A DNA stretch of 64,000 bases from Naumovozyma dairenensis CBS 421 (taxonomy: Eukaryota > Ascomycota > Saccharomycetes > Saccharomycetales > Saccharomycetaceae), in contig NC_016485.2 in the NCBI RefSeq assembly GCF_000227115.2, positions 658,025 through 722,024 on the forward strand. Reading direction: 5' to 3'. Positions 52,023 through 62,158 of this stretch are shown here, in pieces. Position 1 is the stretch's first letter; every line of letters starts with the position of its first letter. Position numbers and translations under genes: made by a program. The notes under the pieces were generated by a model. The model saw only the letters and a program-made list of their open reading frames with translations, searched no databases and was not told where the DNA came from.

Positions 52023-52575
52023 AAAATAATAATAATAGTAATAATTAGTGTCATGTTTTACAGATCGAGATCATTTTATCGTGATTTACGAGAGGGATCC
52101 GAGAATTACCCAAATAGGAAATTCTGGAAAATTTCCCGAAAAACAAACAAAAAATTCCCAAAAAATGAGAAACCGACCGGAACTGAATTGAACTAAAAAA
52201 AAAGGAGGCATATACCAAGGGAAATAATAGCTCTATGGTATAGTGGTCATATATTGCATTTTTACCTGGGGGAAAATATAGGCATTGGAAATCTCTCTTG
52301 CCTCTTGTCGTATGTAGGATGATAAATATCAAAGTGAAAATGGTTGGATCGCGACTGGATCAGACTGGATCATGATCCTATGTAGTGTAAGTTAAATGTA
52401 AGTGTAGTTGTAGTTGATTTGGATACTCGAAGGATGAAACGCGTGCTCTTTTATATTGTTCGTTTTGTTGGTTTATGATTTGTTCATGTCAAGAAGAATG
52501 GAAAAATAAGGAAAATGGTTGAAAATAGGAGTAAGTTTTGGAAAATAAAAGTAGTGTGAACATACCAGAATCCAT
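50691..52575 (-). CDS. ACT1: Actin, spliced: complement(join(50691..51808,52566..52575))
   Basis: Actin, the filament subunit of patches, cables and the cytokinetic ring, and also part of nuclear remodelling complexes. Exon 1 is only 10 bases (ATGGATTCTG), exon 2 begins AAGTCGCT. The joined protein starts [20 protein letters not shown] and is 375 residues, the universal actin length. Phosphate-binding loops ([21 protein letters not shown]) and the C-terminal KCF are intact. The frame beginning at Met 51773 lacks the first 14 residues. The 10-base first exon is the same as in S. cerevisiae. It is followed upstream by YPT1 on the same strand, as on chromosome VI. Confidence 0.99.
51809..52565 (-). 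other. ACT1 spliceosomal intron (757 bp)
   Basis: Donor GTATGT at 52565-52560, branch point TACTAAC at 51898-51892, acceptor CAATACAG ending at 51809, all read on the minus strand. It is more than twice the about 309-bp S. cerevisiae ACT1 intron and contains an (ATT) array. Phase and junctions restore the conserved actin N-terminus. Confidence 0.96.
51963..52021. repeat. (ATT)19 trinucleotide array in the ACT1 intron
   Basis: About 19 units, immediately followed by a short inverted counterpart (AAAAATAATAATAATAGTA at 52023-52041). On the ACT1 sense strand the RNA can fold ATT units against AAT units, forming an AU hairpin between donor and branch point. Confidence 0.85.
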
Positions 52576-53371
52576 TTTTGTTTTGTAGTTTTTCTTTTGT
52601 GGTGGTTTGTTTCTTGTATGAAAAGAAGACTTAGTTTTTTTTTCTTAGAAATGAATTGGAATCAAGTAGAGAATAGGATTGAATAAGTAATCAGAAAGAG
52701 AGAGGTATGTGTTGTTATATAATTAAGAGAGGCAGACAGACAAAGAGACAGATAGACAGACAATGTGTGTGAAAGTGAAAAATTCCAAAACGAGAGAGGG
52801 AGATTCGAGGAAGCACCAACTAACAACAACCAGTTAAGACCAATCTGTAACAGCGGCAGCAGCGGCAGCAGCGCGGAAAAAGGAGAGGCCACGGAAGCAG
52901 CTCCACGATGCGTTGGCCACTTTAAGGTTTTTTAGGTTTTCCTGGTGTTCCCGCGCCTCGATTCCGCGTGGGTCCTGGTGGGGGCGGGCGCCGTCGCTGG
53001 TGATGGATCTGCGGGAGTCATGGAGGGTAATGCTCAGAGGATCGTACTTAGATAGATCTGTGATCCTCTGGAGGCTCGTTAGTTACTTACCTACTTACTT
53101 AAATATATATAAATATATATATATATATTTTAGTGTAGTATAATGTAGATTGGAAAAAAATTAACAGTTACGTAGTTATGTATTATTTATTGTGCTGGAT
53201 TCGGGGTAAATATAATATGGCAGTCCACTAGACTCGTTGATTGATAGATAGATAGATAGTCTACTAAACTAGCATATGGTTTTTGCGCTTTTGCTCACTC
53301 GCTTGCTCATGTTTCCCGGTTCTTGTTCTTGCTCTTAAATTTAAAACGGTTGGGCACTTCGCTTCAACTGT
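52576..53371. other. ACT1 promoter / YPT1 3' spacer with GC-rich island
   Basis: Contains CT/AG-rich sequence at 52680-52800, a CAGCGG-type repeat at 52850-52873, and a GC-rich block at about 52911-53035 that stands out from its AT-rich surroundings. A (TA)n tract lies at 53104-53130 and (GATA)n at 53241-53256. No gene is seen. Confidence 0.7.
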
Positions 53372-54004
53372 TTAACAGCACCCACTGCTAGAATTAGTCA
53401 AACTTTGACCTCCTGTCAAATTGACATTAGAGTTCTTATCACCCCCTTTACTGGCTGCATTACTATCTTCCATCTTTTGTTGATTCATACTTTCTTTAAT
53501 TTGTCTAGCCATAGTCAAGAATGCTTCTTCCACATTAGTAGAGTTCAATGCACTTGTTTCCAAAAATGGCATCTTATTAGAATCTGCAAATTCCTTTGCC
53601 ACATCATATTCCACAACTCTTTTATCTTCCAAATCACATTTATTACCCACCAATAACTTCAAAACAGTAGATGTAGCATAACGATCAATTTCTTGTAACC
53701 ACATCTTAACACCATCAAATGAATCTTGATCAGTAACATCATAAACAATAATAATACCATGAGATCCACGATAATATGAAGATGTAATGGTTCTAAATCT
53801 TTCTTGTCCCGCAGTATCCCAAATTTGTAATTTAACAGTCTTCCCATCTAGTTCCACAGTCTTAATCTTGAAATCAACACCAATGGTGGAAATATAATCA
53901 TTTGTGTATGTATCATCTGAAAATCTTAATAAAAGACAGGATTTACCTACCCCGGAATTACCAATCAACAACAACTTGAATAAATAATCGTATTCACTGT
54001 TCAT
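53372..54004 (-). CDS. YPT1: Rab GTPase Ypt1
   Basis: Rab1-class GTPase controlling ER-to-Golgi traffic and autophagy initiation. The 210 residues are close to S. cerevisiae Ypt1 (206). The P-loop GNSGVGKS is at residues 15-22, the switch [14 protein letters not shown] near 62-73, the guanine motif NKCD near 121 and SAL near 151. The effector loop [18 protein letters not shown] is intact. It ends GCC, a double-cysteine geranylgeranylation site. The Asn/Gly-rich hypervariable tail explains the extra residues. Its start faces RPO41 across 906 bp, where TUB2 would lie in S. cerevisiae. Confidence 0.98.
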   Translation of the reverse strand: MNSEYDYLFKLLLIGNSGVGKSCLLLRFSDDTYTNDYISTIGVDFKIKTVELDGKTVKLQIWDTAGQERFRTITSSYYRGSHGIIIVYDVTDQDSFDGVKMWLQEIDRYATSTVLKLLVGNKCDLEDKRVVEYDVAKEFADSNKMPFLETSALNSTNVEEAFLTMARQIKESMNQQKMEDSNAASKGGDKNSNVNLTGGQSLTNSSSGCC

Positions 54005-54063
54005 GTTTGTGTTATGTTGCTCTTGTGGTTTGTTTGTTTTTGTTGGTGTGTATCTTATCGATG

Positions 54064-54094
<31 letters not shown>

Positions 54095-54910
54095 AACGTT
54101 TGTGTTATGTTATGTATGTACAGTGTAACGCTAAAAACTGTTTCTATTTTTTTTTCCCCCTTCTCCGCTTAGTTGGCCTTCACACACAAGAGGTAGGTAG
54201 AAGAATTACAATATGTAACGGTTAAAGGTATTAAGAGATCACTTTTTTGACAACAAGAGTGTGCATTTCAGAGCTAAATAGAAAGGAAAATAATAAATGT
54301 AATTATAATATATATATAAACATATACATATATACATACACACACACACACAATTATTGGAAGATCAAGATATACCTCACACCACCCAGTTACTTACTTG
54401 CAAACCCATTTCTGCCATGTGTCGAATTTTGATTTTACCCCATTAGATAAACCTCCGCCAAGTGAAATAAGAATTCTATGCTTCCAGTCATATGATGTCC
54501 ATTACCCGGCTTCAGAAGTTTTTACAGCCCTAGTCACTTTTAGCCCTGACTACTTTCAGCCCTATATGCATACACCCAGCGCCTTTGGAACCCTCAAATA
54601 TTACCTTTCAGAGTTTAACAGTTTAGTCTAATAGAGTCTACGTAGTGGAACTATGTATGTATGTACGTTTACAAGCATCTTAGTGTGTGTGTGCGTGTGT
54701 GAAAAGGTAGACTGGTTAACCAAACTATCTACAACAAGATTTCCTATAACTCACTATTTACATACATACAGGTCCCACGATTTCATTATACTATACATTG
54801 GTTAATTCATTGGATAATAATTTTTGCTTCTCTATTTTCTTTAACTGCCCTGAAACCAAGTGTTATTATATTTGAAGATTCCCCACAGTCATAGCAGATT
54901 TTAGGCTACC
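54005..54910. other. YPT1-RPO41 divergent spacer; TUB2 absent
   Basis: S. cerevisiae has TUB2 here. No tubulin coding sequence or remnant is recognisable. The region holds (TA)n at about 54064-54094, (CA)n at about 54337-54352, a TATG/TACG run at 54649-54667, and nothing with coding character. Confidence 0.75.
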
Positions 54911-57900
54911 ATGTTAAGACCAATAACAAGTCGCTCAACTAATGTTCGATCATCTATTCTACAAAATGTTCACACAAGTAGTAATACCTCTATATTACTT
55001 TCAACAAGATCAATATCGTCCAAAAGTTTAACTTTCCAAAATTTATCTTCATATTCAAACCTTAATAATGATTCTAACCATGATCCATCTCAACTATTTC
55101 CATCACCGTCTCCTTCTTCTTCTTCTTCTTCTTCTTGTTCTTCCACATCTTCCAAACCACATAATGCTTCTACTACGGTACCGGGGATTTCTCTCAATCC
55201 TCCAGATATGAACAATATAAAGAATAATAATAAATCAAAATATCTAGTGACTGATGTATTGAATTCAAGATTAATGAAAAGGAAAATAGATAAACCAAAC
55301 AAAAATCCATATTTACCCAACTTCGATACTTTTAATAGATCTCATGCATCGTCCATTTCATCCACCACTGAAAAGAGAGATGTAATGCAATTGTGGTCCC
55401 TTTTGGAAGCATGTCTTCAATCAAATTATTTCGATAGAGCAAAATCTATATTAAATTCTCTTTACATGATTAATTCTCATAGAAAATATTTCATCGATGA
55501 TTATAATCTATATTTGAAAAAATTATCCGATTCAAATAGAAATAATATAAATTTGGACCAAATCTTAATGGATGATTTGAAAACAAAATTTAAATCAATT
55601 CATTATAATGATAGAACATTATCCATCCTAATTCATCATTCATTATCGTCAACTTCGAATAAACATGTAAATATTAAAACATACTTAAATATGAATAGAA
55701 ACGGTATAAAGGAAATCTTAAAAAATATAGATATCTTAAACATAAATGATTTCCAAAAATTATACAACGATTTAAAGTTCATTCAACAAACAGACATCCC
55801 TCCATCAATAAGATCAATATTGCATCAAGAATCCATGAAAACAACAACATCAAATACTCCAAATCCTACACAATCATCAGAACAACAGCATGAAATCGTT
55901 AGATTGGATAATTCAGTAGAATCTATAAAGAAGCAAAATACAGAAGAATTAGTCGCGGTAGATACAATCGGTATGAAAGTAATCCGTCATACCTTATTAG
56001 GTTTATCGTTGAATGAAACACAACGGAATTTAATCTCAAATTACAATTTCGAACCAAATGAAAACATAATGAACAACAACAATCACACCACCGCAAGCAG
56101 GAATGATTTGGATTTTTTCGAAATTTATAAATCATTAACGAACGAATCTGAAAGAGAAACATTCGAATCTATCCTTGAACAATTCAATATCGATAGACAA
56201 CGTGCCCTAGAGAGTAGAGCTGCTGATGCAGCAAAGGAACGTTGGAAACATGATTTTGAAGAAGCTAAAGAAAGAGGAGATTTATCCATTAGGAAAAGTC
56301 TTAATGTGAAATTATGGAATTGGTATGAATTAATGTTACCCATTCTTAAGAAAGAAATTGAAAAGGCTCAATTGAAATTAGAAAAACAATCAAAAATCTT
56401 TAAGAGTCAAGATTTTGATCCATACCTTTTATTAGTCAATCCTGAGAAAATGTGTGTCATTACAATCTTAGAATTATTGAAATTAAACTCTACAGGTGGG
56501 GTCATTGAAGGTATGAGAACTGCAAGAGCAGTTATATCTGTGGGGAAAGCTATTGAAATGGAATTCAGATCTGAACAATTATTGAAAAATGAATCTAGCA
56601 TCTTCAAAGATATTAATAAGAAATCAGCTGAATTTAAAAAAATCGTCCAAAGGGCAAAATCTAATTTTAGATCTACTCAATTGGAAAAATCTAAAATATT
56701 TTGGCCTCAAGCTGTTAGAGCTCAAATTGGTTCTATTTTAATTTCGACTTTGATCCATGTAGCCAAGATTGACGTCGAAGGGTTTGACCCCATTACAAAG
56801 ACAAAAGTTTATGGTGAAGCCCCGGCTTTTGCTCATAGTTATCAATATTGTAATGGTATGAAATTAGGTGTCATTAAAATTCATAAAGCTTTAATTAATC
56901 AATTGAACGGTGAAAGGCTTGTCGCCTCAGTACAACCACAATTATTACCTATGTTAGTTGAACCAAGAGAATGGAAGAACTGGAGATCAGGTGGATATTT
57001 CTATACTCAATCCACATTAATTAGATCCAAAGAGTCTCCTGAACAATTAGCATATTTGAAAGCAGTCTCAGACAAAGAAGCAATAGATGACGTTTACAAT
57101 GGGTTGAATGCTCTAGGTAAAACTGCATGGACAGTCAACAAAAGATTATTTGAAATTATTTCCAAAGTTTGGAATGAAGGTATTGAATTTTTAGATATTC
57201 CTCAAATTCAATATGATATGCAATTAATCCCACCACCACCGAGAAATTCAGATCCTTCTATCTTACGTGAATGGAAATTACAAAACAAAGAGATTGCCAA
57301 TAAAATATCCAAAAATAGATCAATTAGATGTGATACAAATTATAAATTGGAAATTGCAAGAGCTTTCCTTGGTGAAAAATTTTATTTCCCACATAATTTG
57401 GATTTTAGAGGTAGAGCATACCCTTTGTCACCACATTTTAACCATCTTGGTAATGATTTGAGTCGTGGGTTATTAATCTTTTGGAAGGGTAAAAAATTAG
57501 GTCCTGATGGGTTATCATGGTTAAAGATTCATTGTGCAAATCTTTATGGTATGGATAAAATTCCATTTACTGAAAGAATTCAATTTATTGAAGATCATAT
57601 TGAAGATGTTAAAGATACAGCAGAAAACCCATTAGATGGTAAAGGATGGTGGAAGAAGGCAGATAAACCATGGCAACTTCTTGCTACATGTATTGAATTG
57701 AATGAAGCACTAAAATTGGACAATCCAGAGGATTTCATTTCACATCAACCTGTTCATCAAGATGGTACTTGTAATGGACTACAACATTATGCTGCATTAG
57801 GTGGTGATGTAGAAGGTGCCACTCAAGTCAATTTAATTCCTAATGAAAGACCTCAAGATGTTTATAGACATGTAGCGAATTTGGTTAAGAAAAGATTAGA

Positions 57901-58975
57901 AAAAGCTGTTCTCGCAGGCGATAAAAAGGCTGAATTATTAGTTGACAAAATTACAAGGAAAGTGGTTAAACAACCAGTAATGACAAATGTTTATGGTGTC
58001 ACGTATGTGGGGGCCACTTTCCAAATTGAAAAACAATTGTCTGAATATTTCCCCGATCGTAAACAATGTTTTGATTTATCTAAGTATTTAACCTTCCATG
58101 TCTTTGCTACAATTAGAGAATTATTCCATAGTGCTCATTTGATTCAAGATTGGTTAGGTGAATGTGCCAAAAGGATTACTAAATCTATAAGGCTAGATGT
58201 TGATGGTAAATCCTTTAAAAATGGTAATAAACCGGATTTTATGTCATCAGTGATTTGGACAACACCCCTGGGATTGCCTATTGTTCAACCATATCGTGAA
58301 GCTACAAAGAAACAAGTGATGACTAATTTACAAACAATTTTCATTAGTGATCCATTTGCCATTAATGGTGTCAATGCAAGAAGGCAAAAAGCTGGGTTCC
58401 CACCAAACTTCATTCATTCATTGGATGCATCACATATGTTATTATCTGCTATTAAATGTAAGGAAAATGGTTTGGAATTTGCATCAGTTCATGATTCTTA
58501 TTGGACTCATGCATGTGATGTGAATAAGATGAGTGTTTATTTGAGAGATGAATTTATTGAATTACATAAAGTCGATTTAATTGAAAGACTGAAAGATGAA
58601 TTTGATGAACGTTATAAGGATTATGTTCAAATTGTTAAGATTGGTAAGACTACTGAACTTGCTAATAAGATATTAAAATGGAGGAAAGAACAAAGTGAGA
58701 AATTAGGTAGACCTTTAACATTAGCTGATGAAATTCATATGGAAAAGAAAAGACAAGATATGTTGAATTCAGAATCAGCTACTGTGAGAGCAAAGGGAAG
58801 TAAATTAGTGACGAGTATATCACTTGTTGAAGATGTTAAAGAGATTGATGAGTTGAAGCCTGTGACAGAAAGTATGTCAGTATTAGTTATTGTTCCATTA
58901 AAGCTACCAGAAATTCCGTCAAAGGGTGATTTTGATGTCCAAAATGTTAGAGAAAGTAAATATTTCTTTTCGTGA
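54911..58975 (+). CDS. RPO41: Mitochondrial RNA polymerase Rpo41
   Basis: Single-subunit, T7-like RNA polymerase that transcribes mitochondrial DNA with Mtf1. The 1354 residues match S. cerevisiae (1351). The N-terminus [20 protein letters not shown] is Arg/Ser-rich without acid, a mitochondrial presequence. A Ser-run and variable region reach to about 150, followed by the N-terminal domain. In the polymerase domain the motifs are [36 protein letters not shown] (motif A catalytic Asp), [16 protein letters not shown] (motif B) and [10 protein letters not shown] (motif C catalytic Asp). The end SKYFFS corresponds to the invariant C-terminal Phe region. MOB2 follows convergently, as on chromosome VI. 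Confidence 0.98.
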   Translation: MLRPITSRSTNVRSSILQNVHTSSNTSILLSTRSISSKSLTFQNLSSYSNLNNDSNHDPSQLFPSPSPSSSSSSSCSSTSSKPHNASTTVPGISLNPPDMNNIKNNNKSKYLVTDVLNSRLMKRKIDKPNKNPYLPNFDTFNRSHASSISSTTEKRDVMQLWSLLEACLQSNYFDRAKSILNSLYMINSHRKYFIDDYNLYLKKLSDSNRNNINLDQILMDDLKTKFKSIHYNDRTLSILIHHSLSSTSNKHVNIKTYLNMNRNGIKEILKNIDILNINDFQKLYNDLKFIQQTDIPPSIRSILHQESMKTTTSNTPNPTQSSEQQHEIVRLDNSVESIKKQNTEELVAVDTIGMKVIRHTLLGLSLNETQRNLISNYNFEPNENIMNNNNHTTASRNDLDFFEIYKSLTNESERETFESILEQFNIDRQRALESRAADAAKERWKHDFEEAKERGDLSIRKSLNVKLWNWYELMLPILKKEIEKAQLKLEKQSKIFKSQDFDPYLLLVNPEKMCVITILELLKLNSTGGVIEGMRTARAVISVGKAIEMEFRSEQLLKNESSIFKDINKKSAEFKKIVQRAKSNFRSTQLEKSKIFWPQAVRAQIGSILISTLIHVAKIDVEGFDPITKTKVYGEAPAFAHSYQYCNGMKLGVIKIHKALINQLNGERLVASVQPQLLPMLVEPREWKNWRSGGYFYTQSTLIRSKESPEQLAYLKAVSDKEAIDDVYNGLNALGKTAWTVNKRLFEIISKVWNEGIEFLDIPQIQYDMQLIPPPPRNSDPSILREWKLQNKEIANKISKNRSIRCDTNYKLEIARAFLGEKFYFPHNLDFRGRAYPLSPHFNHLGNDLSRGLLIFWKGKKLGPDGLSWLKIHCANLYGMDKIPFTERIQFIEDHIEDVKDTAENPLDGKGWWKKADKPWQLLATCIELNEALKLDNPEDFISHQPVHQDGTCNGLQHYAALGGDVEGATQVNLIPNERPQDVYRHVANLVKKRLEKAVLAGDKKAELLVDKITRKVVKQPVMTNVYGVTYVGATFQIEKQLSEYFPDRKQCFDLSKYLTFHVFATIRELFHSAHLIQDWLGECAKRITKSIRLDVDGKSFKNGNKPDFMSSVIWTTPLGLPIVQPYREATKKQVMTNLQTIFISDPFAINGVNARRQKAGFPPNFIHSLDASHMLLSAIKCKENGLEFASVHDSYWTHACDVNKMSVYLRDEFIELHKVDLIERLKDEFDERYKDYVQIVKIGKTTELANKILKWRKEQSEKLGRPLTLADEIHMEKKRQDMLNSESATVRAKGSKLVTSISLVEDVKEIDELKPVTESMSVLVIVPLKLPEIPSKGDFDVQNVRESKYFFS

Positions 58976-59217
58976 TAATGCATTATGATAGAAAACCACA
59001 CACGCGAAAAGTTCCATGATACCCAAAAATAGAAATATATCTTGTAAATATGTAATAAAAAAAATGTATGTCTATATGTTTTATCTGAAGTAATTACGAT
59101 AATATTAATGTTATATGTATTGTTAATTTAAACATTAACGATTCAACATATAGGAATGTTTTTCGTGGGAATATATAGTCTATGTTTAAAAATGTCTATA
59201 TAATTGTCAAAGCTTCT

Positions 59218-60230
59218 CTACGTATAAATAATCTTACCTTGTTTTTCGAAACTTTCAATTAATGGCAATAAAGGAGCCATTTCCTTCCTATCGATAATTT
59301 TAAATTCCTTTGAGAAACTAATAAAATGGGCGAAAAATGAATTCCAATGAGCTTCCAACGACAAATGCACAATCTTATCAAAATGATGATGATAAATATG
59401 TGCAAAAATTCTAAACATTTGTACCATAATCCTTTGTACATCCCTCAAAAATACCTGTGGGAACGTAGCGTCATTCCTCGTGGGGAACAAATTCTTATCA
59501 TTGACTTTATTATTTATCCACGTTAATGCCAGATCAATGTATTGACTTGCCGGTAGTGAGACTTGTCTATTATTGGCGTCTAACCATAAATAATCAGTAT
59601 GCGGGTCGGCATTCATAGTCGGGTATGCGTCTGGTGTGACATATTCTGCAATGACTCCGTAAAATTGGTTCAAATTAGTGAAGAATTCGAAGACATTTAA
59701 TGCTATCCATTCTCCGATGTCTACATATTTAGGTAATTGAACGATTGTCTTGAATGAACCTTTCACTAACGCTGTTCGAACGAAGGGTTCACTTAAAAAC
59801 ATTACTTGTTGGGTTTCAGGCTTGTCGGATTGATGTGACGTTAAAGTATTTTGTGATGCATTGGCATTTATTTTATGAGATGAGGAATTTGATGATGATT
59901 GAGGTTGCTGTTGTTGTTGGGGTGGGAGATTGTTTTGTGATTTCCTTTTTGGAGATGGCAATTTTCGAAGAGATAGTTTAGAATTACTACTATGAGGACT
60001 TGAATATATTGTACTCATTTGAGGAGGCGGAGTTGGTGTTCCCAAATTGTGCGTTTGGTTCTTTGTCTTTTTAGAATTTCTTCCAAAACCTCTGTCATAT
60101 AAAAGAGTAGAAAAGTAGAAATCGATCGATTTTTTTTTCATTTCATGTTAGTAAAGCTTGTTAAAAATATAAGCTAAAATATAATTCTAGTGAGTAGCTG
60201 CAAGACATACTTGAAGTTGAAAAATGACAT
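59218..60230 (-). CDS. MOB2: Mob2, Cbk1 kinase activator, spliced: complement(join(59218..60091,60211..60230))
   Basis: Co-activator of the NDR/LATS kinase Cbk1 in the RAM network (daughter-specific Ace2 transcription, polarised growth). Exon 1 (20 bases) encodes MSFFNF and two bases of a Lys codon. Exon 2 continues GFGRNSKKTKNQ. The spliced protein is 297 residues. The Mob domain contains ALVKGSFKTIVQLPKYVDIG, NLNQFYGVIAEYVTPDAYPT and FRIFAHIYHHHFDKIVHLSL, nearly identical to the S. cerevisiae protein; a Gln/Ser-rich linker precedes it. Reading unspliced from 60141 would give an artificial MKKKSIDFYF start. The intron is also present in S. cerevisiae MOB2. Confidence 0.97.
60092..60210 (-). 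other. MOB2 spliceosomal intron (119 bp)
   Basis: Donor GTATGT at 60210-60205, branch point TACTAAC at 60153-60147, acceptor GACAG ending at 60092 (minus strand). Junctions restore the conserved Mob2 N-terminus. Confidence 0.95.
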
Positions 60231-60795
60231 TGTAAATTGGTTCTTTTTGCTGTTAGGTTATTCTGAAAATACAATTGATGATGGACAGAAGTTTCGCTGA
60301 AAGAGAAGAAGTTGTTATTAATTTCTATTTTTATAGTTCACGATTAAGGTAGCTCGTATGCATAGGTCAGATGTTGCTACTATCGCTGTAATGATTAATT
60401 TAGTCAATAATGATTGTCAACCTTACCATTAATTGATTTCATGTACAAGTATTAAATTTCAGATCAAATCAATAAGTTTTGGAATTTTTCACTTTTCCCC
60501 AAAGGGGTGTGCCGGAGAAATAGATGTGTCATTTCGGAGGTATAGAGTGACGCCGTCTTTACTGACATTTTTTTCATGAGAAAACTATATCTGGACTTTC
60601 TTGTCGAATACTTAAGAAGTAATACTTCCTCGATGGTTTTGTTCGTAAGATTGTTGATATTAATTAGATATTTATGTTAAGATTGTATATGCGAAAAACA
60701 GTACTTACATATTTAAAGTTTTGCTATTGAGTTTTGTGAAGAAGAATGCGAATATTAATACTGAGGGAAAGTCAACCGGTAAGCGAAAACATTAA
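60231..60795. other. MOB2 promoter / RPL22 3' spacer
   Basis: MOB2 upstream region and RPL22 3' flank, both on the minus strand. I see no gene, repeat or recognised site. Confidence 0.5.
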
Positions 60796-61502
60796 TCATT
60801 CAGCATCCTCCTCCTCATCAGCATCTTCTTCAGGAGTGACTTGGTAGAAGGACAATTTATAATTATTCTTCTTAATAGAAATGAATCTAATCCAATCTCT
60901 CAATTGATTCTTCTTCAAATATTTCTTAGTTAAATATTTCAAATATTTACCAGAAAATTTAGTTGTAGAGACAATAGTCACTATAGAACCATCTTCCTCA
61001 ACAGTGATTGCATTGCCCAAATTACCAATGGTTCCATCCACCTTAATATGATCAATTAAAAATTTAGCATACGAAGCTGGATCAAAGACACCATTTTCAG
61101 TTGGGGAGGAGACATCCACAGTTAATGTCTTGATAGTCTTTTGTTGTCTTCTTGAGGTCTTAATATAATATATACGTTCTTTTGTTAGTAATTTTAGCCC
61201 ATAGTTGGCCATATCTGTTATATCATTCGCCTACTGCTATTAACAATCACAACTAAATTGAGGGGGAAACCTCAATGTGAATTTTTAAAATACAGCAAAG
61301 CTTAAATGAGTATGCATTATTTCTACATATACGTTGGTTAAATGCATTTCCAATTTTCTGGGAAAAACTTCTTCTTTGATAAGTTAGTTTGTTTTGTCAC
61401 AACAGGAATAGATCGACTTGTATAACAGATAGCGTCCCCAAATAAAGTTCTTTCTAGAACCTATGGAATGGATGTATTAAAAAAACGTACAATTGGTGCC
61501 AT
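60796..61502 (-). CDS. RPL22B: Ribosomal protein eL22, spliced: complement(join(60796..61158,61491..61502))
   Basis: Component of the 60S subunit. Exon 1 is 12 bases (ATGGCACCAATT, MAPI) and exon 2 begins [19 protein letters not shown]. The spliced protein is 124 residues, close to S. cerevisiae Rpl22 (121-122). The block [20 protein letters not shown] and the acidic C-terminus ([11 protein letters not shown]) are typical. The unspliced frame from 61212 would begin with an intron-encoded ANYGLKLL stretch. Position between MOB2 and MIL1 equals RPL22B on chromosome VI. Two Rap1-type sites lie about 280-320 bp upstream. The intron donor is the non-consensus GTACGT. Confidence 0.93.
61159..61490 (-). 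other. RPL22 spliceosomal intron (332 bp), GTACGT donor
   Basis: Donor GTACGT at 61490-61485, branch point TACTAAC at 61190-61184, acceptor TTAAG ending at 61159 (minus strand), 24 bases after the branch point. The donor variant and the AAG acceptor are weaker than consensus. In S. cerevisiae the RPL22B intron is spliced inefficiently and bound by Rpl22 itself. Confidence 0.85.
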
Positions 61503-61780
61503 TTCGTTTGTTTATTTGTCTGGATATAAGTTTGGTTTGGGTTACTTGAGGGTATGGAAAGCTAAATGTATTTCACTTTGTTACAACTAAATGCTTGTGA
61601 ACCACTGATGGATGTACTTGCACATATCCATGTACCTCTTCAAGTTAATAGATAAAACGAACAGTTTTCGCGTCTCTCTGATTGTTTTTTGCGTCACCCA
61701 AACGATGTTACACGAAAACAAAAATAAGAACAACAACCGTATTTGAAGACCCAGACCTCTTCTCAATACCTATTTTCTGA

Positions 61781-61823
61781 AATGTACGGATGTAAGGTTT
61801 TGCTTTTCAAAATGCACGGATGG
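61781..61823 (-). promoter_or_regulatory. Tandem Rap1 (RPG-box) sites of RPL22
   Basis: On the minus strand ACATCCGTACATT (61781-61793) and CCATCCGTGCATT (61811-61823), 30 bp apart in the same orientation and 280-320 bp upstream of the RPL22 ATG. Paired, similarly oriented Rap1 sites are the hallmark of ribosomal-protein promoters. The spacer 61503-62158 also serves MIL1 on the other side; nothing else is seen in it. Confidence 0.75.
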
Positions 61824-62158
61824 TGCCGTCAATTTTTTGGGGATCGTAAAAGAAGAACAACAAGAAGAAAACGTGTAACAATAAAAGTAAATCAAGTCAA
61901 AATAAACAGAGGTGGATAGGATGTGTTATTAGCAGACCATATCAGAACGTAGTTCAAGCAGTTTACAATTGGCTTTTTTTTAACAGAACAGCTCTGTCTG
62001 ACCCAGCATACATATTTGGATTATCCCATACTCTTTTTACACAAGAGTTTTCTGCAACAAAACACAAATACTATAGTATTCCCTGAAGTTTAAGGTGTCG
62101 TAATAAGTGGGGTCAGCAAAATTAACACACTGAACAACCTACTTCCCATATAATAATT

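Noticed and set aside
52228..52300. tRNA-like 5' half (GCTCTATGGTATAGTGGTC) inside the ACT1 intron
   Set aside because: It has an A-box-like TGGTATAGTGG but no B box, no T-arm and no pairing acceptor stem. Probably chance.
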